A stretch of 64,000 nucleotides of DNA from Bradyrhizobium sp. SZCCHNS1050 (GCF_032484785.1 NZ_JAUETR010000001.1:2979501-3043500); one strand, 5' to 3'. Numbered from the stretch's first letter, positions 36,094-46,808 are shown. Translations and numbers: made by a program. Notes: generated by a model not told the origin, from the sequence alone.

Positions 36094-37335
36094 TCACCCC
36101 CGCTGCTTCGCCGCGGCCTGCTGCAGGTCCGGCGCATTCACCGCGGGAATCGCGACGCGGCCGGGTCCCGTCTGCGACAGCGCCGCGGCGGCCTTGTCGT
36201 TGTCCATGATCTTGGCCATCACGGCCTGGCCGGCGCGCTCGAAGATGGCGCGGTTCTCGATGACGAATTTCTGCGAGCGGCGCAGCCCGTCGATGTAGCC
36301 GTTGATCTCCGGCACGACGTAGCGCGCGACCATGTCCCAGCTGCGGCGCGTGTTCTCCGGATTGGCCCAGTCGTGCACGAAGCCGATGATGGCGCCGACA
36401 CCGCCGGACACCTGCATCAGGTTCTTGATCGTCTTGACGAGGTCGTCGGGCGTGCCGATCGTCGACGCCGCGCCGTCGACGAAGGCGGTCTTGTCGACGG
36501 CTTCATCGGGCGAAGAGAACGGCTTCAGGCCCGGCCGCATCAGGGTGCCCACGGTATACTCGTTGTGCCAGCGCATCAGCCCAGGGCCGGCCTCGCGGCG
36601 CGCCTGCTCGCGCGTCTCGGCGATGTGCCAGGACAACAGCACGCGCCAGTTCGCGCGGCTCACGGTCGTGCCGTGCTTCTTCGCGGCATCCTCGGCGAAC
36701 TCCCATTGCTGCGGCAGCGCCATCAGGCCCTGCGTCGACATCGAGCCGAGCGAGATGATGCCGATGCCGTATTTGCCCGCGAGCGTCATGCCGGACGGCG
36801 AGATCTGCGACGCCACGACGAACGGCATCTCCTCCTGCAAGGGGAGGATCTGCAGCGCTGCGTCATTCATCGTGAACCAGTCGCTCTTGGCGGTGACGCG
36901 CTCGCCGTTGAACAGGCGACGGATGATCGCGATCGCCTCGTCCTGACGGTCACGCTGCGTCATCGGATCGATGCCGAGCGTGTGGGCATCGGAGGCGAGC
37001 GCGCCCGGGCCCGAGCCGAAGATGGCGCGGCCGCCAGTCATGTGATCGAGCTGCACCATCCGCTGCGCGACGTTGTAGGGATGATGATAGGGCAGCGAGA
37101 TGACGCCGGTGCCGAGTCTGATGCGCTTGGTGCGCTCGCCGGCTGCGGCGAGAAACATCTCGGGCGAGGCAATCATTTCCCAGCCGCTGGAATGATGCTC
37201 GCCGCACCAGAACTCGTCATAGCCGAGCTCGTCGAGCTGAGAAACCAGATCGAGGTCGCGGCGGAATTGCAGCATCGGATGCTCGCCGATCGGATGATGC
37301 GGAGCGAGGAAAGCGCCAAATTTGAGCCGCGCCAT
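36094..37335 (-). CDS. LLM-class flavin-dependent oxidoreductase (luciferase-like)
   Basis: 413 residues, TIM-barrel luciferase family. N-terminus MARLKFGAFLAPHHPIGEHP, then YDEFWCGEHHSSGWE (conserved Glu-His), RIRLGTGVISLPYHHPYNVA and GRAIFGSGPGALASDA, the F420/FMN pocket. These enzymes use reduced FMN and oxygen to oxidise small organics. FMN reductase is not adjacent. The start ATG is preceded by GGGAGAAAA. Close relatives are named limonene or alkanesulfonate-like monooxygenases, but specificity is not readable here. Confidence 0.85.
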   Translation of the reverse strand: MARLKFGAFLAPHHPIGEHPMLQFRRDLDLVSQLDELGYDEFWCGEHHSSGWEMIASPEMFLAAAGERTKRIRLGTGVISLPYHHPYNVAQRMVQLDHMTGGRAIFGSGPGALASDAHTLGIDPMTQRDRQDEAIAIIRRLFNGERVTAKSDWFTMNDAALQILPLQEEMPFVVASQISPSGMTLAGKYGIGIISLGSMSTQGLMALPQQWEFAEDAAKKHGTTVSRANWRVLLSWHIAETREQARREAGPGLMRWHNEYTVGTLMRPGLKPFSSPDEAVDKTAFVDGAASTIGTPDDLVKTIKNLMQVSGGVGAIIGFVHDWANPENTRRSWDMVARYVVPEINGYIDGLRRSQKFVIENRAIFERAGQAVMAKIMDNDKAAAALSQTGPGRVAIPAVNAPDLQQAAAKQRG

Positions 37336-37790
37336 GTGTGTTTTCTCCCAAGCGGAATTCGTTGTTGCTTGCCGATCAGGCTAGTTGGCGCCTCGGTGTG
37401 AGGCAATCATCTTGCCGCGCACGGCGACCGGTGCATGGCTGCCATTTGTTTGTTTACTGATCGCCGATCGGTGCTCACACTTCATTCGCGCGGAGCGATT
37501 CGCCATGTGATGAAGAATGATGCCGTCGAGCGCGTGGTGCGGGTCTTGCTGGTTGCGGCGCGCCTCGCTCTCACGTTCGCGGCGATTGACGTGCCCCGCG
37601 GTTCGCGTTTCGGTGATTGCTGCGTGAAGTGCCGCCTCGGCGTGGCATTTAGATCGCAGCAAGAACGAAATTCGCAATCAAATTGCTGAGGTCCGCAGTC
37701 TCGCGGGCTTTTTCTTTTGCACTGCAGCAACCATCTGGGTGATGGTGGATTGTCTACCCGCTGACGTGAATACGTGAATGCCTAAGGAGC
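37336..37790. other. Intergenic region before the PHB esterase gene
   Basis: 455 bases with short frames only, such as 37435-37689, none with a supported start. Bases near 37690-37725 (CCGCAGTCTCGCGGGC followed by TTTTTCTTTT) look like a weak intrinsic terminator in plus orientation. No promoter identified. Confidence 0.35.
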
Positions 37791-37796
37791 TTGCCG

Positions 37797-39254
37797 TTGT
37801 CCCTCGCTGAAAATGTTGAGTACTTGCGAAGGCTGCGCGAGCTGAACAGCATCACCGGATTTGCCGATTTTCATCGTCAGCCGCGTCGCGCCCCGGAGAC
37901 TCCACTGATCGAGATCGAGCATTTCGGCACCAATCCTGGGCGCCTGAAGATGTTCGCCCATGTGCCGGCGCAGCGTCAGCCGCTGGCGCCGCTGGTCGTC
38001 GTGCTGCATGGCTGCGGGCAGGGCGCCGCCGAGTACGATCTCGGCGCCGGCTGGTCGACGCTCGCCAAGCATTTCGGCTTCGCGCTGCTGTTGCCGGAGC
38101 AGCAGCGGGTCAACAATCCGCAGCGCTGCTTCAACTGGTTTCAGTCGGAGGACATCACGCGCGACCAGGGCGAGGTCGCCTCGATCCGTGAGATGATCGC
38201 GCGCATGGTGGCGGACTATGCCATCGATCCCAGGCGCATCTACGTCACCGGCCTGTCGGCGGGCGGCGCGATGACCATGGCGCTGCTTTCCGCGCATCCC
38301 GAATTGTTCGCTGCCGGCGCCGTCATCGCCGGGCTGCCGTTCGGCACCGCGCGCAGCATGCGCGACGCGATCCTGCAGATGCGGATGCCGCCGGCGCGCC
38401 CCGCCGGCGAGCTCGGCGATCTCGTTCGCCGTGCCTCGAACCACCGCGGCAAGTGGCCGAAGCTGTCGGTGTGGCACGGCACAGCGGACTACACGGTGCA
38501 TCCCGACAATGCGGGCGAGATCGTCAAGCAGTGGCTGGACCTGCACCATCTGCCGTTGGCGCCAATGGCCGCAGCCGAGGTGAACGGCTATCCGCATGAG
38601 CAATGGTGGAATGCCGACGGCGAGACCGTCGTGGAATCGTTCACGATTTCCAACATGGCGCATGGCACGCCGATCGGGCTCGCGGCCAACGACAAGCGCT
38701 ATGGCAAGGCCGGACCGTTCCTGCTCGAGGCCGGCATTTCCTCGTCCTATCACATCGCGAAATTCTTCGGCGTCACCGATTGGATTCGTCCGCTCAAGGC
38801 GGCCACGACGTCGCCGAGCACGAAGCTGATCCCGCAGGTGTCGCCGATCTCGGCGGTGCCGGCCTTGACCAAGATCTTGCGACGCGCGGCGGACGCCCCA
38901 TCCCCCGCTGCGGAGCCGGTCGACGTCAAGCCAGCCGAGATCAAAGTGGTCGAGCCCCGAATGTCGCCGACCGGCATGTTGCTCTCTGCACCGGCATCCG
39001 CTGCGGTCCCGCAGCCCAAGGTCGCGCCCGAGGCGCCGGCATCCGAGTCGCGGAAAGCGGCGAAGCCCAAGCCGGACCAGAAGCCGGAGTCCAAGCCCGT
39101 GGCCGTCTCCAAGCCCCCAGAGCCGAAACGGCTGGAGTCGTCGACCGGCGAATCTTCGATCAACGGCAGTGGCGCGACCGCCAAGCCGCGGCGCCGGACC
39201 ATCAACGTCGCCGCCGTGATCGACCGTGCCCTGCAAGCGGCCGGCCTGAAGTAG
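37797..39254 (+). CDS. PHB-depolymerase-family esterase (alpha/beta hydrolase)
   Basis: About 485 residues. Catalytic features are LVVVLHGCGQGAAEYD (oxyanion turn), the nucleophile YVTGLSAGGAMT (GLSAG), an Asp near WHGTADYTVHP and a His near GYPHEQWW. After about residue 360 a Pro/Ala/Lys-rich tail follows, probably disordered. The family depolymerises polyhydroxybutyrate or cleaves feruloyl esters. No ATG is available: AAGGAG (37784-37789) is one base before a TTG at 37791 and seven before a TTG at 37797. The second spacing is normal, so 37797 is preferred. No signal peptide is evident, so export is uncertain. Confidence 0.8.
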   Translation: MSLAENVEYLRRLRELNSITGFADFHRQPRRAPETPLIEIEHFGTNPGRLKMFAHVPAQRQPLAPLVVVLHGCGQGAAEYDLGAGWSTLAKHFGFALLLPEQQRVNNPQRCFNWFQSEDITRDQGEVASIREMIARMVADYAIDPRRIYVTGLSAGGAMTMALLSAHPELFAAGAVIAGLPFGTARSMRDAILQMRMPPARPAGELGDLVRRASNHRGKWPKLSVWHGTADYTVHPDNAGEIVKQWLDLHHLPLAPMAAAEVNGYPHEQWWNADGETVVESFTISNMAHGTPIGLAANDKRYGKAGPFLLEAGISSSYHIAKFFGVTDWIRPLKAATTSPSTKLIPQVSPISAVPALTKILRRAADAPSPAAEPVDVKPAEIKVVEPRMSPTGMLLSAPASAAVPQPKVAPEAPASESRKAAKPKPDQKPESKPVAVSKPPEPKRLESSTGESSINGSGATAKPRRRTINVAAVIDRALQAAGLK

Positions 39255-39298
39255 ACGCGCCGTAGCCGTTCATGGCTCGCGCGCGAGAGACGCGCGGG

Positions 39299-39967
39299 TC
39301 AGACGGTCCCCGTCAGGAACGGGTTCGTCATCCGCTCCTGGCCGAAGCTCGATCCGGCGCCATGGCCGCAGATGAAGCCGACGTCGTCGCCGAGCGGCAG
39401 CAGCTTGTCCTTGATCGAGCGGATCAGCGTGTCGTGGCTGCCGCCGGGCAGGTCGGTGCGGCCGACCGAGCCGTTGAACAAGACGTCGCCGACATGGGCG
39501 AAGCGCATTTCCTTGTTGAAGAACACGACACTGCCCGGCGAATGGCCGGGGCAGTGCAGGATGTCGAAGACGAGCTCGCCGATCTCGACCCTATCGCCTT
39601 CCTCGAGCCAGCGGTCGGGCGTCACGTCGCGCACGCCCGTGATGCCGAAGCGCGCGCCACTGGCGACGACGTTGTCGAGCAGGAATTTGTCGGCGACATG
39701 CGGCCCCTCGATCGGCACCTTCAGCTGATCGCGCAGATCGGCCGCGCCGCCGACGTGATCGATATGGCCATGCGTCAGCCAGATCTTCTCCACGGTGACA
39801 TTGGCCTGCGCGATCGCCGCCTGGATGTTCGGCACGTCGCCGCCGGGATCGATCACGATCGCCTTCTTCGTCGCCTCGCACCACAGGATGGTGCAGTTCT
39901 GCTCGAACGGCGTCACGGGCACGATCATCGCGCCGGCCTTCGCCCTGGTCTGGTTCTGCTCGGTCAT
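39299..39967 (-). CDS. Metallo-beta-lactamase-fold hydrolase (glyoxalase II-like)
   Basis: 222 residues from the ATG at 39967. The zinc motif is WLTHGHIDHVGG (HxHxDH), followed by a His in CPGHSPGSVVF, an Asp in FAHVGDVLF and a final His in FICGHGAG. The opening MIVPVTPFEQNCTILW is typical of small glyoxalase-II-like proteins that hydrolyse thioesters. The 43-residue upstream extension is GC-skewed and unlike the family, so it is excluded. Lone gene, divergent from the GH13 gene at 40120. Confidence 0.85.
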   Translation of the reverse strand: MTEQNQTRAKAGAMIVPVTPFEQNCTILWCEATKKAIVIDPGGDVPNIQAAIAQANVTVEKIWLTHGHIDHVGGAADLRDQLKVPIEGPHVADKFLLDNVVASGARFGITGVRDVTPDRWLEEGDRVEIGELVFDILHCPGHSPGSVVFFNKEMRFAHVGDVLFNGSVGRTDLPGGSHDTLIRSIKDKLLPLGDDVGFICGHGAGSSFGQERMTNPFLTGTV

Positions 39968-40119
39968 GGCGCCAGCATGCCGATTTTTCGCAATGCGCCA
40001 AGTGAAAAACACCCTGCGGGCGGCGGCTCGACGTCCCGGCCAGGGCGACCAAGGGGGGCTTGTGAACCTGCCGCCGGTTCCTGCGTTGGGCCGCACGTTG
40101 CGAGCAGAAAGCGGTCGAC

Positions 40120-41718
<1,599 letters not shown>

Positions 41719-41957
41719 CCACTTCTCCGGCGAGGGGGCGGCGCGTCGCAATCGATGTCGTTGAGGCCCGATCGCAGGGCTTCGCTGGACGCCTTCAGCG
41801 GTATTGCTCGCGTCTTCCGTGCCGCCGTGTCCCCGGAATTGTTGAGGTTCCCACCGAACGGCGCCATATTGCGCGACAGATGCCGGGGAATCTTCGGCCT
41901 TCAAGGAGATGACGTGTACTGGTCTCCGAAACCGGTACTTCGCGGGAGTTCGAACTG

Positions 41958-42299
41958 ATGAATACGCCGCCGCCGACGACGTCTGACAGTCTCACCGCGG
42001 CCGTGACCACGATCAATACGCCGCTGCCGGTCCGCATTGGCGAGGCGACGTTGCTGGCCTGCCTCAAAGCCGAGAAACTGGAGCCGAAATGGCGTGTCCA
42101 CGTGCAGGCGTTCTTTGACGAAATTGATGCCTCTGTGATCCATCATCTCGTCCTCGACAAGGCTGTGACGTTCGAAGAACTATCGAAGGCGATCGACACT
42201 TGGCAGGTTGTGGGGTCCGAAAATGAGAGATGGGTCAGGGAAATGGCGGCCTTCGAGGTGGCAAGACCTCATGCAGAAGGCGCTGCTGTCCCTCGATAG
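41958..42299 (+). CDS. Hypothetical protein, partner of the NTase gene
   Basis: 113 residues. A Thr/Pro-rich start is followed by helical segments (EATLLACLKAEKLEPKWRVH, VQAFFDEIDASVIHHLVLDK, VTFEELSKAIDTWQ). No DNA-binding motif is seen, unlike classical AbiEi antitoxins. Its 3' end overlaps the next gene by about 77 bases, which is long but compatible with coupled expression. The role is inferred only from pairing; the start at 41958 has no strong ribosome-binding site. Confidence 0.45.
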   Translation: MNTPPPTTSDSLTAAVTTINTPLPVRIGEATLLACLKAEKLEPKWRVHVQAFFDEIDASVIHHLVLDKAVTFEELSKAIDTWQVVGSENERWVREMAAFEVARPHAEGAAVPR

Positions 42300-42927
42300 C
42301 CTGGAGGGCGGCCCTGGGGCGTGGACGTTCGGGGGCGGCACGGCCCTGGCGCAGAGCTTCGATCATCGCATCAGCTACGACGTCGACATCTTTCTGGATT
42401 CGAGCACGGCCCTGAAGCGGCTCGCGCCGAACATGAATCCTGTCACGAAGGCCCTTTGCGATACGTGGCAATGGCCGGGCAAATATCTGAAGCTGATTCT
42501 CCGGGACGTAGGTGAGATCGATTTCTTGAATGCGCCCACCTTTACGGATCATCCGACGTATCCGTTGAGCTTCGGCGGCCGGATTATACCGGCGGAGCGA
42601 CCGGCAGAGATTGCGACGAAAAAGTTGATCTATCGTGCATCGACCTACACGGCGCGCGACACGTTCGACCTTGCCGCGGTCTATCTCTATGATCGACCGG
42701 CGCTCGGCGAGATCGCGCAATCTCCGGCAATGACCCGCGATGTCGTATCGGCCGCACACAATCGTTTAAGTCTGGCAAGATATCAGTTCCAGGCGGAAAT
42801 GCGAGACCTCATCAATTTGACGGCTCGCGGAGAGAAGTTCGTCGACACCTCCTGCGAAATGGCGTTGGAGGCGTTGGTCGAAATTCAGCGCCTCGTTCAC
42901 GAACGAGATGCGCAGCCGAGCGGCTGA
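42223..42927 (+). CDS. AbiEii/AbiGii-type nucleotidyltransferase (putative toxin)
   Basis: 234 residues from the ATG at 42223 (a TTG at 42208 is also in frame). The NTase signature is WTFGGGTALAQSFDHRISYD followed by VDIFL: a GG-T motif and a D-x-D pair. The Lys/Arg stretch ATKKLIYRASTYTARDTFD is typical of AbiEii/MenT-like enzymes, which transfer nucleotides to tRNA or other targets and form type IV-like toxin-antitoxin pairs. It overlaps a small upstream gene. Both lie between two convergent GH13 genes, an odd place suggesting a later insertion. Confidence 0.75.
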   Translation: MRDGSGKWRPSRWQDLMQKALLSLDSLEGGPGAWTFGGGTALAQSFDHRISYDVDIFLDSSTALKRLAPNMNPVTKALCDTWQWPGKYLKLILRDVGEIDFLNAPTFTDHPTYPLSFGGRIIPAERPAEIATKKLIYRASTYTARDTFDLAAVYLYDRPALGEIAQSPAMTRDVVSAAHNRLSLARYQFQAEMRDLINLTARGEKFVDTSCEMALEALVEIQRLVHERDAQPSG

Positions 42928-42954
42928 AGCCGTTCTCCTTGAAGACGCCCGTCA

Positions 42955-44676
42955 TCAGTTGGTCGTCGATCGCCGCCGCGCCTTCCGCCGCTTTTTCACC
43001 GGGCTCTTCGTCTCGATATCGCTTCGCCGCAGCAGATAGTCCAATCCGCCGACGCGGTACCAGCGGTAGCCGTAGGGCTCGAGCACCAGGGTGTGGCGGC
43101 CGCGGTCGTCGGCCTGGCTGTGATCCTCCGACAGCAGATTGATCAGCAGCTTCCCGCCATCGTCCGGCAGTCCGGCATCGAAGCTGATCTCCCGCGGCTT
43201 CTCGTCGAGATTGTGCACGAACAGCACCGAGTTGTTGCGCCAGTCGTAGCGCATGATCAGCACGGCCGGATCCCTGGTCGCGATCACCTCGAAATCGCCC
43301 CAGCCGACTTCCGGCACCTCCTTGCGCATGCGGATGATGCGTTCGGTCCAGTTCAGCATGGAATTCGGATCACGCCGCTGCCGGGCGGCGTTGATGTGAT
43401 CATAGCCATAGGGGCCGTGATCGATCACCGGAGACGCCGGCGCGTCGCTCTTGGTGAAGCCGCCATGCGGCTCGGTCGACCATTGCATCGGGGTGCGCGC
43501 GCAATTGCGCTCGGCCAGGCTGAGATCGTCGCCCATCGCGAGCTCGTCGCCATAGCGGATCACGGGCGTGCCGGGCAAGGTGAACATCAGGCTGTAGGCG
43601 AGCTCGATGCGGCGGCGGTCGCCGCCGAGCATCGGCGCCAGCCGCCGCCGAATGCCGCGATCGTACAACTGCATGTTCTTGTCCGGGCCGAACGCCGCGA
43701 ACACCGCCGCGCGCTGCGGCTTGGTCAGGCGTCCCAGATCGAGCTCGTCGTGATTGCGCAGGAACAGGCCCCATTGCGCCGAGGCCGGCCGCGCCTTTGT
43801 CTGATAAAGCGCCTCGGCCAGCGGCCGCGTGTCGGAGGCCGCCAGCGCGTAGAACAGATGCTGGTTGACGTGGAAGTTGAACATCATGTGCATGCGGTCG
43901 CCGTCGTCGCCGAAATACTCCATGTCGGTTTCCGGCAGCACGTTGGCCTCGGCCAGGATGATCGCTTCGCCCTGGCGCCATTGCAGGAATTCGCGGAAGG
44001 TCCTGAGCATGTCGTACTGCTCGACCGGCTTCCTGACATCGGCGCCCTTGGCCGCGATCACGAACGGAACCGCGTCCATGCGGAAGCCGGAGACGCCGAG
44101 CTGGATCCAGAAGCCCATGATCTTCAGGATCTCTGCCTGCACCTCGGGATTGGAGGTGTTGAGATCGGGCTGGAAGTCGTAGAAGCGGTGGAAGTACCAG
44201 GCGCCCGATTCCTTGTCGCGGGTCCAGGTCGACTTCTGCACGCCGGGAAACACCATCCCCTTGTCGGCATTGGCCGGCTTCTTGTCCGACCAGACATACC
44301 AGTCGCGGTAGCGGGCGCTCTTCGAGCTGCGGGCGTCGACGAACCAGGGATGCCGGTCGGAGGTGTGGTTGACGACGAGGTCGATGATCACCCGGATGCC
44401 GCGCTGCTTGCAGCCATGCGTGAACTGGACGAAATCACCGAGCGTGCCGTAGCGCGGGTCGACGCCGTAATAGTCGGCGACGTCGTAGCCGTCGTCGTGC
44501 TGCGGCGAGGGCTGGAACGGCATCAGCCAGATCGCGGTGATGCCGAGCCCGTGCAGATAGTCGAGCCGGCGCGTCAGCCCCTTGAAATCGCCGATGCCAT
44601 CGCCGTCGGCGTCCATATAGGTGCCGACCGACAGACAGTAGAACACCGCGTTCTTGTACCAGAGATCGTCGATCAT
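42955..44676 (-). CDS. GH13 trehalose-synthase-like alpha-amylase family enzyme
   Basis: 573 residues. The opening DDLWYKNAVFYCLSVGTYMD with DADGDGIGDFKGL resembles trehalose synthases (TreS, GH13_16), which interconvert maltose and trehalose. Catalytic motifs are GFRMDAVP, ILAEANV and LRNHDELDL, all intact. Other blocks are AIWLMPFQPSPQHDDGYDV and DLVVNHTSDRHPW. The C-terminus is a basic tail (KSPVKKRRKARRRS). No signal peptide and no fused maltokinase. Convergent with the AbiEii-like gene. Confidence 0.8.
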   Translation of the reverse strand: MIDDLWYKNAVFYCLSVGTYMDADGDGIGDFKGLTRRLDYLHGLGITAIWLMPFQPSPQHDDGYDVADYYGVDPRYGTLGDFVQFTHGCKQRGIRVIIDLVVNHTSDRHPWFVDARSSKSARYRDWYVWSDKKPANADKGMVFPGVQKSTWTRDKESGAWYFHRFYDFQPDLNTSNPEVQAEILKIMGFWIQLGVSGFRMDAVPFVIAAKGADVRKPVEQYDMLRTFREFLQWRQGEAIILAEANVLPETDMEYFGDDGDRMHMMFNFHVNQHLFYALAASDTRPLAEALYQTKARPASAQWGLFLRNHDELDLGRLTKPQRAAVFAAFGPDKNMQLYDRGIRRRLAPMLGGDRRRIELAYSLMFTLPGTPVIRYGDELAMGDDLSLAERNCARTPMQWSTEPHGGFTKSDAPASPVIDHGPYGYDHINAARQRRDPNSMLNWTERIIRMRKEVPEVGWGDFEVIATRDPAVLIMRYDWRNNSVLFVHNLDEKPREISFDAGLPDDGGKLLINLLSEDHSQADDRGRHTLVLEPYGYRWYRVGGLDYLLRRSDIETKSPVKKRRKARRRSTTN

Positions 44677-44800
44677 GGACGGCGCCTCGCTGCGCCGCCC
44701 GGCCGGCGGCCGGCTTGTTAAGCGGAAGGCCGGCGTCAGGTTCCGGTTCCCGGGTGATCGGCGGGCTTGGGCGACGCCTGGAATCGGTTATGCTGCGGCA

Positions 44801-45283
44801 ATGGAATCGTCCGCCGCCAGGATCAGCCTCGTTCCCACCGACCGCCGCCAGTCGGAGACGGCGCTGGCGATCGCGCGCGGCACCTCGCGCCTGCTGCGCT
44901 CGCTCGGCTTTGCCACCATCAGCGAGCTGCCGCTGCCGTCGGGCCGTCGCGCCGACCTGGTGGCGCTGAACGAGCGCGGCGAGATCTGGATCGTCGAGAT
45001 CAAGTCGTCGGTCGAGGATCTGCGCGCGGATCACAAATGGGAGGACTACCGTGCCCATTGCGACCGGCTGTTCTTCGCCTTCACGCAGGATCTGCCGTGC
45101 GAGATCTTTCCGCAGGACACCGGCCTGATCGTCGCCGATGCCTATGGCGCCCACCTGCACTGCGAGGCGCCTGAGCACAGATTGCCGGCACCGACGCGCA
45201 AGTTGATGACGGTACGCTTCGGGCTCGCGGCGGCGCAGCGGATCAACCGGCTGATCGACCCGCAGGGCCACGCGGACCGCTAG
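44801..45283 (+). CDS. mmcB: MmcB-family DNA repair protein
   Basis: 160 residues from the ATG at 44801 (MESSAARISLVPTDRRQSET). A RecB-like PD-(D/E)xK nuclease core is visible: RRADLVALNERGEIWIVEIK gives the Asp and the Glu-x-Lys. MmcB in Caulobacter belongs to the SOS mitomycin-C response, from family knowledge. The earlier in-frame start at 44654 overlaps the divergent GH13 gene and is rejected. Lone gene. Confidence 0.8.
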   Translation: MESSAARISLVPTDRRQSETALAIARGTSRLLRSLGFATISELPLPSGRRADLVALNERGEIWIVEIKSSVEDLRADHKWEDYRAHCDRLFFAFTQDLPCEIFPQDTGLIVADAYGAHLHCEAPEHRLPAPTRKLMTVRFGLAAAQRINRLIDPQGHADR

Positions 45284-45439
45284 ACAATCCTCAAATGCGC
45301 TCCACTGGACGGGGTTTCCCCGCCTAGGTAGGTGACAGAGGCTCCGTCAGGTCACGAGTCTCGAGATGAGAGACATCAGCATCGCTGAGAACCGATCCGC
45401 ATCACCGCCGGCCTGGCCGATCGCCGGCAGGCATCGCCT

Positions 45440-45700
45440 TCAGAAATTGGCGGCGACGAGATCGTAGGAGCCCCGGCTGCCGCGGACATAGAGCCGGGCG
45501 GCGGCGGCGCAGATCCGCTCGCGGTTGGAATCGAATGCGGTCAGAAAGCCCGACTCGTCGGGGCGGGCGTCGGGCTGAAGGCGTCTCAACGCACCCTCGT
45601 CGACGAAGAACGACGCTTCCATCGCGCTGTCATAGCCCCAGAACCGTACGGCACGTCGCGTGCGGTCATAGGAGCGGCTGTGATTTGGAAACTCAATCAT
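45440..45700 (-). CDS. DUF1488-family protein
   Basis: 86 residues starting MIEFPNHSRSYDRTRRAVRF and ending SYDLVAANF. FPN.SRSYD.TR..VRFWGYDSAMEASFFV is the DUF1488 signature. The family is a small cytoplasmic alpha/beta protein of unknown role, common in rhizobia. The start is supported by sequence fit. Confidence 0.8.
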   Translation of the reverse strand: MIEFPNHSRSYDRTRRAVRFWGYDSAMEASFFVDEGALRRLQPDARPDESGFLTAFDSNRERICAAAARLYVRGSRGSYDLVAANF

Positions 45701-45806
45701 GTGTGTGACCGATCAGGTTCGGAGGACACCGCGGTGAGGGCGGACGTCATCCAAGGGGCGTCGTTCGGCAATGGTCGCCGGCGACAAAGGGGGGGGGGCG
45801 CGCATC

Positions 45807-46049
45807 TCAATCGAAAGCCGATGGCAATTCGCCGTGGCGGAAGAAGACCGTCGGCTCATCGTCATAGTCGCCCATGTCGGGATCGCCCGAGGATGAGAAC
45901 GCGACGACGCCTGCCTTGCTGGACACCAGCCGTTCCGCAGTCCGGAGCGCGCTCGCTTCCGTCTTGCAGGCGATCGGCGTCTCGGCTTTCGCGCGTCCGC
46001 CCCGGCCGGCGCTGAACGCCTGAACGACATAGATCGTTTCGCGCGCCAT
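45807..46049 (-). CDS. Small hypothetical protein, 80 residues
   Basis: From the ATG at 46049, MARETIYVVQAFSAGRGGRA, then an alpha/beta pattern with KTEASALRTAERLVSSKAG, ending DYDDEPTVFFRHGELPSAFD. AAAGGAC lies upstream of the ATG. Proteins of this length and pattern (YVVQ.F...G..KA..P) are widespread in Bradyrhizobium without known function. Longer frames upstream lack support. Confidence 0.6.
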   Translation of the reverse strand: MARETIYVVQAFSAGRGGRAKAETPIACKTEASALRTAERLVSSKAGVVAFSSSGDPDMGDYDDEPTVFFRHGELPSAFD

Positions 46050-46166
46050 GTTCTGTCCTTTGGGCTGTCTACCGGTCGGCCGCGTCGTCGCTGCTTGCGC
46101 GCGGCCTTGATTGCGCACGGCCTTGCGTGCGGGAGACCATCCAGACTGATGAGGACCGGAAATCCC

Positions 46167-46304
46167 CTAGCGCTTCTTCTTGTCGCTGGAAAAATCCGGC
46201 TGCCATGCTCCGGCCTTCTGGCTCGGCGCTGCGGCAATGCTCTTGGGCTTTTCCTTCTTGGGTTTCTTGGCTTCGCGATTGCCTTTTTGCTGACCTTTGG
46301 CCAT
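46167..46304 (-). CDS. Very small basic protein, 45 residues
   Basis: Minus strand from the ATG at 46304: MAKGQQKGNREAKKPKKEKP, then KSIAAAPSQKAGAWQPDFSS and a DKKKR end, stop TAG at 46169-46167. AGGAG lies seven bases before the start. The extremely Lys-rich, Ala/Pro-linked composition suggests a nucleic-acid-associated protein. I recall very similar short proteins in rhizobia, without function. It is too short for most gene finders. Confidence 0.65.
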   Translation of the reverse strand: MAKGQQKGNREAKKPKKEKPKSIAAAPSQKAGAWQPDFSSDKKKR

Positions 46305-46445
46305 GTCGGTCTCCTCGACTCGGGTTGGAGCTGGTTCAACGCATCGGACGAGCGCCCCGTCGATCCTGCGTGCGCAGCGTCACTGCCGGTCGGCCGGGCG
46401 GCCGTCGTCCACCGGTTGCCGATGCGGGCGCCGCGGTGGTCGGAT

Positions 46446-46544
46446 CTACGAATGCAGTGCGGCAACTGCGAGCGCGAGAAGGATCAGCAGAAGCGGCACG
46501 ATAATGGGTGGAACGATCCACTCGCTCAGACGAAACTGCGGCAT
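46446..46544 (-). CDS. Small single-helix membrane protein, 32 residues
   Basis: Minus strand from the ATG at 46544: MPQFRLSEWIVPPIIVPLLL, then ILLALAVAALHS and a stop. A hydrophobic helix fills residues 10-29 after a short polar N-terminus. GAGGGG lies six bases upstream. Short length limits certainty, but start, ribosome-binding site and composition agree. Confidence 0.45.
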   Translation of the reverse strand: MPQFRLSEWIVPPIIVPLLLILLALAVAALHS

Positions 46545-46808
46545 TGGCTACCCCTCGCGTGGTTTGCGGCGGGAGCGCTCGTGACCCTCAGTCACCGGTG
46601 AATGCCGTCGGAATGGCGGTGATCGCCATTGATACACCCTGGCTCCTGCAATAGCGAGCACCAAAGCGCAGCGACACGGTCCGATGACGCCACGCCGCTC
46701 ATCACGTCGTGCTGATGAGAAAGCGGTGGCTATTGCCGGCCGCAAGGCGCATGCTTCGAAAGACTTCGAAGTCGCGACAGCGACAGCCGTTGCGAAAGGT
46801 AGGCGCAG

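Noticed and set aside
37690..37725. Possible terminator before the PHB esterase gene
   Set aside because: The stem is only about four bases; the T-rich run alone is not enough to list it as a separate feature.
46095..46601. 168-codon plus-strand frame with hydrophobic stretches
   Set aside because: Antisense to two small minus-strand genes that have good ribosome-binding sites; hydrophobicity arises from the Lys-rich opposite strand.
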